From contig DAHZZC010000327.1 of NCBI GenBank assembly GCA_027435495.1, positions 1-6,883 of the forward strand: DNA of 6,883 bases, written 5' to 3'. Below are positions 6,353 to 6,883 of the stretch, piece after piece. The notes under the pieces are model-generated. The model worked only from the letters and a program-made list of their open reading frames with translations. It had not been told where the DNA came from and did no database searches. The translations under genes were made by a program, and so were the position numbers. Source of the stretch: Planctomycetales bacterium. GTDB lineage: Bacteria; Planctomycetota; Planctomycetia; Isosphaerales; Isosphaeraceae. Within the stretch, counting starts at the first letter, position 1. Each line of letters opens with the position of its first letter.

Positions 6353-6372
6353 CCCCCCTTTTTCAAGGAGGG
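6353..6372 (+). promoter_or_regulatory. Perfect Shine-Dalgarno inside a hairpin that could hide it
   Basis: AAGGAGGG (6365-6372) is fully complementary to the 16S rRNA 3' end and lies 11 bases before the ATG at 6383. The run CCCCCCTT (6353-6360) can pair with it at seven of eight positions across a four-base loop, TTTC. The ribosome site would then be closed in the folded mRNA, suggesting translational control. Sequestration is inferred; the complementarity is seen directly. Confidence 0.5.
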
Positions 6373-6382
6373 CCCATATCCG

Positions 6383-6661
6383 ATGGCAATGAAAACCCCT
6401 GTGAGTCTGCCTGTGACCCCCGCTCGTACCGCGATCGTTCCTGCCGTGGAACGCGTGTTGAATCCCCGTCTCGACCGCATGGTTGGCCGGCTCGGCCCCG
6501 AGACTGGGCCGTTTTCCGGCCATGAGGAAGTTCTGGTTGTCGACGATCGTGCGGCCCTCCGGCCCGCGCAGGTCGTCGAGAGCAAGCTGACCCGGTTACT
6601 CCAGGAGGCTTCCATGCCCGTCAGCCACCTCCAGATGCGCGGACTGCTCCGCGCCCGCTAA
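6383..6661 (+). CDS. Small hypothetical protein, 92 residues
   Basis: I do not recognise this gene. It runs from ATG 6383 to a TAA at 6659-6661; a second in-frame ATG two codons later (6389) is an alternative start but is further from the ribosome site. Support for coding is the perfect AAGGAGGG sequence upstream, a plausible promoter, and codon choice that looks like a normal planctomycete gene with some CGT, CCT and GTT codons. The protein has no signal peptide or membrane segment. The first 25 residues are Pro/Thr/Val-rich (MKTPVSLPVTPAR). A charged middle follows, with EEVLVVDDRA near residues 49-58, then a likely amphipathic helix around VESKLTRLLQEA, and a basic tail ending MRGLLRAR. 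It seems to be transcribed alone, away from the other genes. Function cannot be assigned. Confidence 0.6.
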   Translation: MAMKTPVSLPVTPARTAIVPAVERVLNPRLDRMVGRLGPETGPFSGHEEVLVVDDRAALRPAQVVESKLTRLLQEASMPVSHLQMRGLLRAR

Positions 6662-6763
6662 CTGGGGCGGAGGCCCGCCTCGACTTCACCTTCGTCTCGC
6701 GCCTCCTGGCTCCTGGCTCGTCGGCCGCCCCATTTGCCGTCCAGGATGGACGGATTCTCCTTC

Positions 6764-6798
6764 CCGACCGGGCCCACCTCTGAGGGCTCTCCGGTCGG
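6764..6798. terminator. Strong bulged hairpin downstream of the small gene, possible terminator
   Basis: CCGACCGG (6764-6771) and CCGGTCGG (6791-6798) pair perfectly. The stem continues inward with GCCC (6772-6775) to GGGC (6784-6787), leaving a three-base bulge (6788-6790) and an eight-base loop. That makes a 12-bp, GC-rich stem about 100 bases after the stop of the 92-residue gene. No T-run follows, so an intrinsic terminator of the classical type is not shown. Confidence 0.4.
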
Positions 6799-6820
6799 AT
6801 CGACCTCCTCGCGACGATTG

Positions 6821-6870
6821 CCATCCCGGATGGCCGGCGCCCGTTCCCGGGTCCGGATGTCCCGGGATGG
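6821..6870. repeat. Perfect 9-bp inverted repeat near the window end
   Basis: CCATCCCGG (6821-6829) and CCGGGATGG (6862-6870) are perfect inverted copies separated by 32 bases. The interior contains CCCGGG and CCGGAT motifs that could form alternative pairings. It could be a structured RNA end, an operator, or the start of something beyond the window. Confidence 0.4.
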
Positions 6871-6883
6871 GAGTCGATTTCGA

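Larger units (their letters stand above)
6662..6883. other. Non-coding 3' flank of the small gene, no gene seen
   Basis: The stretch to the window end shows no supported start or family match. A short open frame ending at TGA 6781 has no start codon or ribosome site. The region holds a small GC hairpin at 6666-6679, a seven-base tandem repeat (TCCTGGC twice, 6704-6717), and the two larger inverted repeats listed separately. Confidence 0.5.

Noticed and set aside
6013..6615. A 200-codon open frame on the minus strand across the structured spacer
   Set aside because: Ser/Arg/Pro-rich, no ribosome site noted, no family resemblance, and it runs antisense through the better supported small gene.

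Overview
The window looks like a chromosomal segment of a planctomycete, most likely of the Isosphaeraceae/Gemmataceae type. The reasons are a PSD1 (DUF1553) protein followed directly by a Tat-exported DUF1501 protein, a pairing highly amplified in Planctomycetota; strongly GC-rich codons; long spacers; and a short palindromic repeat of a type scattered through such genomes. The taxonomic call is inference; no rRNA or other phylogenetic marker is present.

Layout. Positions 2-3718 (+) carry three co-directional genes: the C-terminal part of a PSD1/DUF1553 protein cut by the window edge, a complete DUF1501 protein (1108-2592), and a probably exported nucleoside hydrolase (2669-3718). The gaps are 68 and 76 bases and contain no convincing terminator, so one transcription unit is likely. 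Positions 3721-3880 hold two head-to-tail copies of a palindromic repeat, lying between convergent genes. Positions 3878-5719 (-) encode a complete six-helix ABC exporter half-transporter whose stop codon lies inside the outer end of the second repeat copy. From 5720 to 6883 there is mostly non-coding DNA rich in short perfect inverted repeats. Its one credible gene is a small one (6383-6661, +, 92 residues, unknown function) with a perfect Shine-Dalgarno sequence that can be folded into a hairpin.

How the genes may work together. PSD1/DUF1549-DUF1553 proteins (often with a cytochrome c domain) and DUF1501 proteins (alkaline-phosphatase/sulfatase-like fold) are thought to form exported pairs, with no established substrate. 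The linked nucleoside hydrolase also appears to be exported, so the unit may act on a nucleoside-like or glycosidic compound outside the cytoplasm; this is inference from linkage only. The ABC exporter is divergent from the rest and shows no sign of working with them.

Nothing in the window is a clear new defence, mobile or biosynthetic system. The parts most worth a second look are the structured spacer with the small unknown gene at its end, and the repeat that supplies a stop codon.
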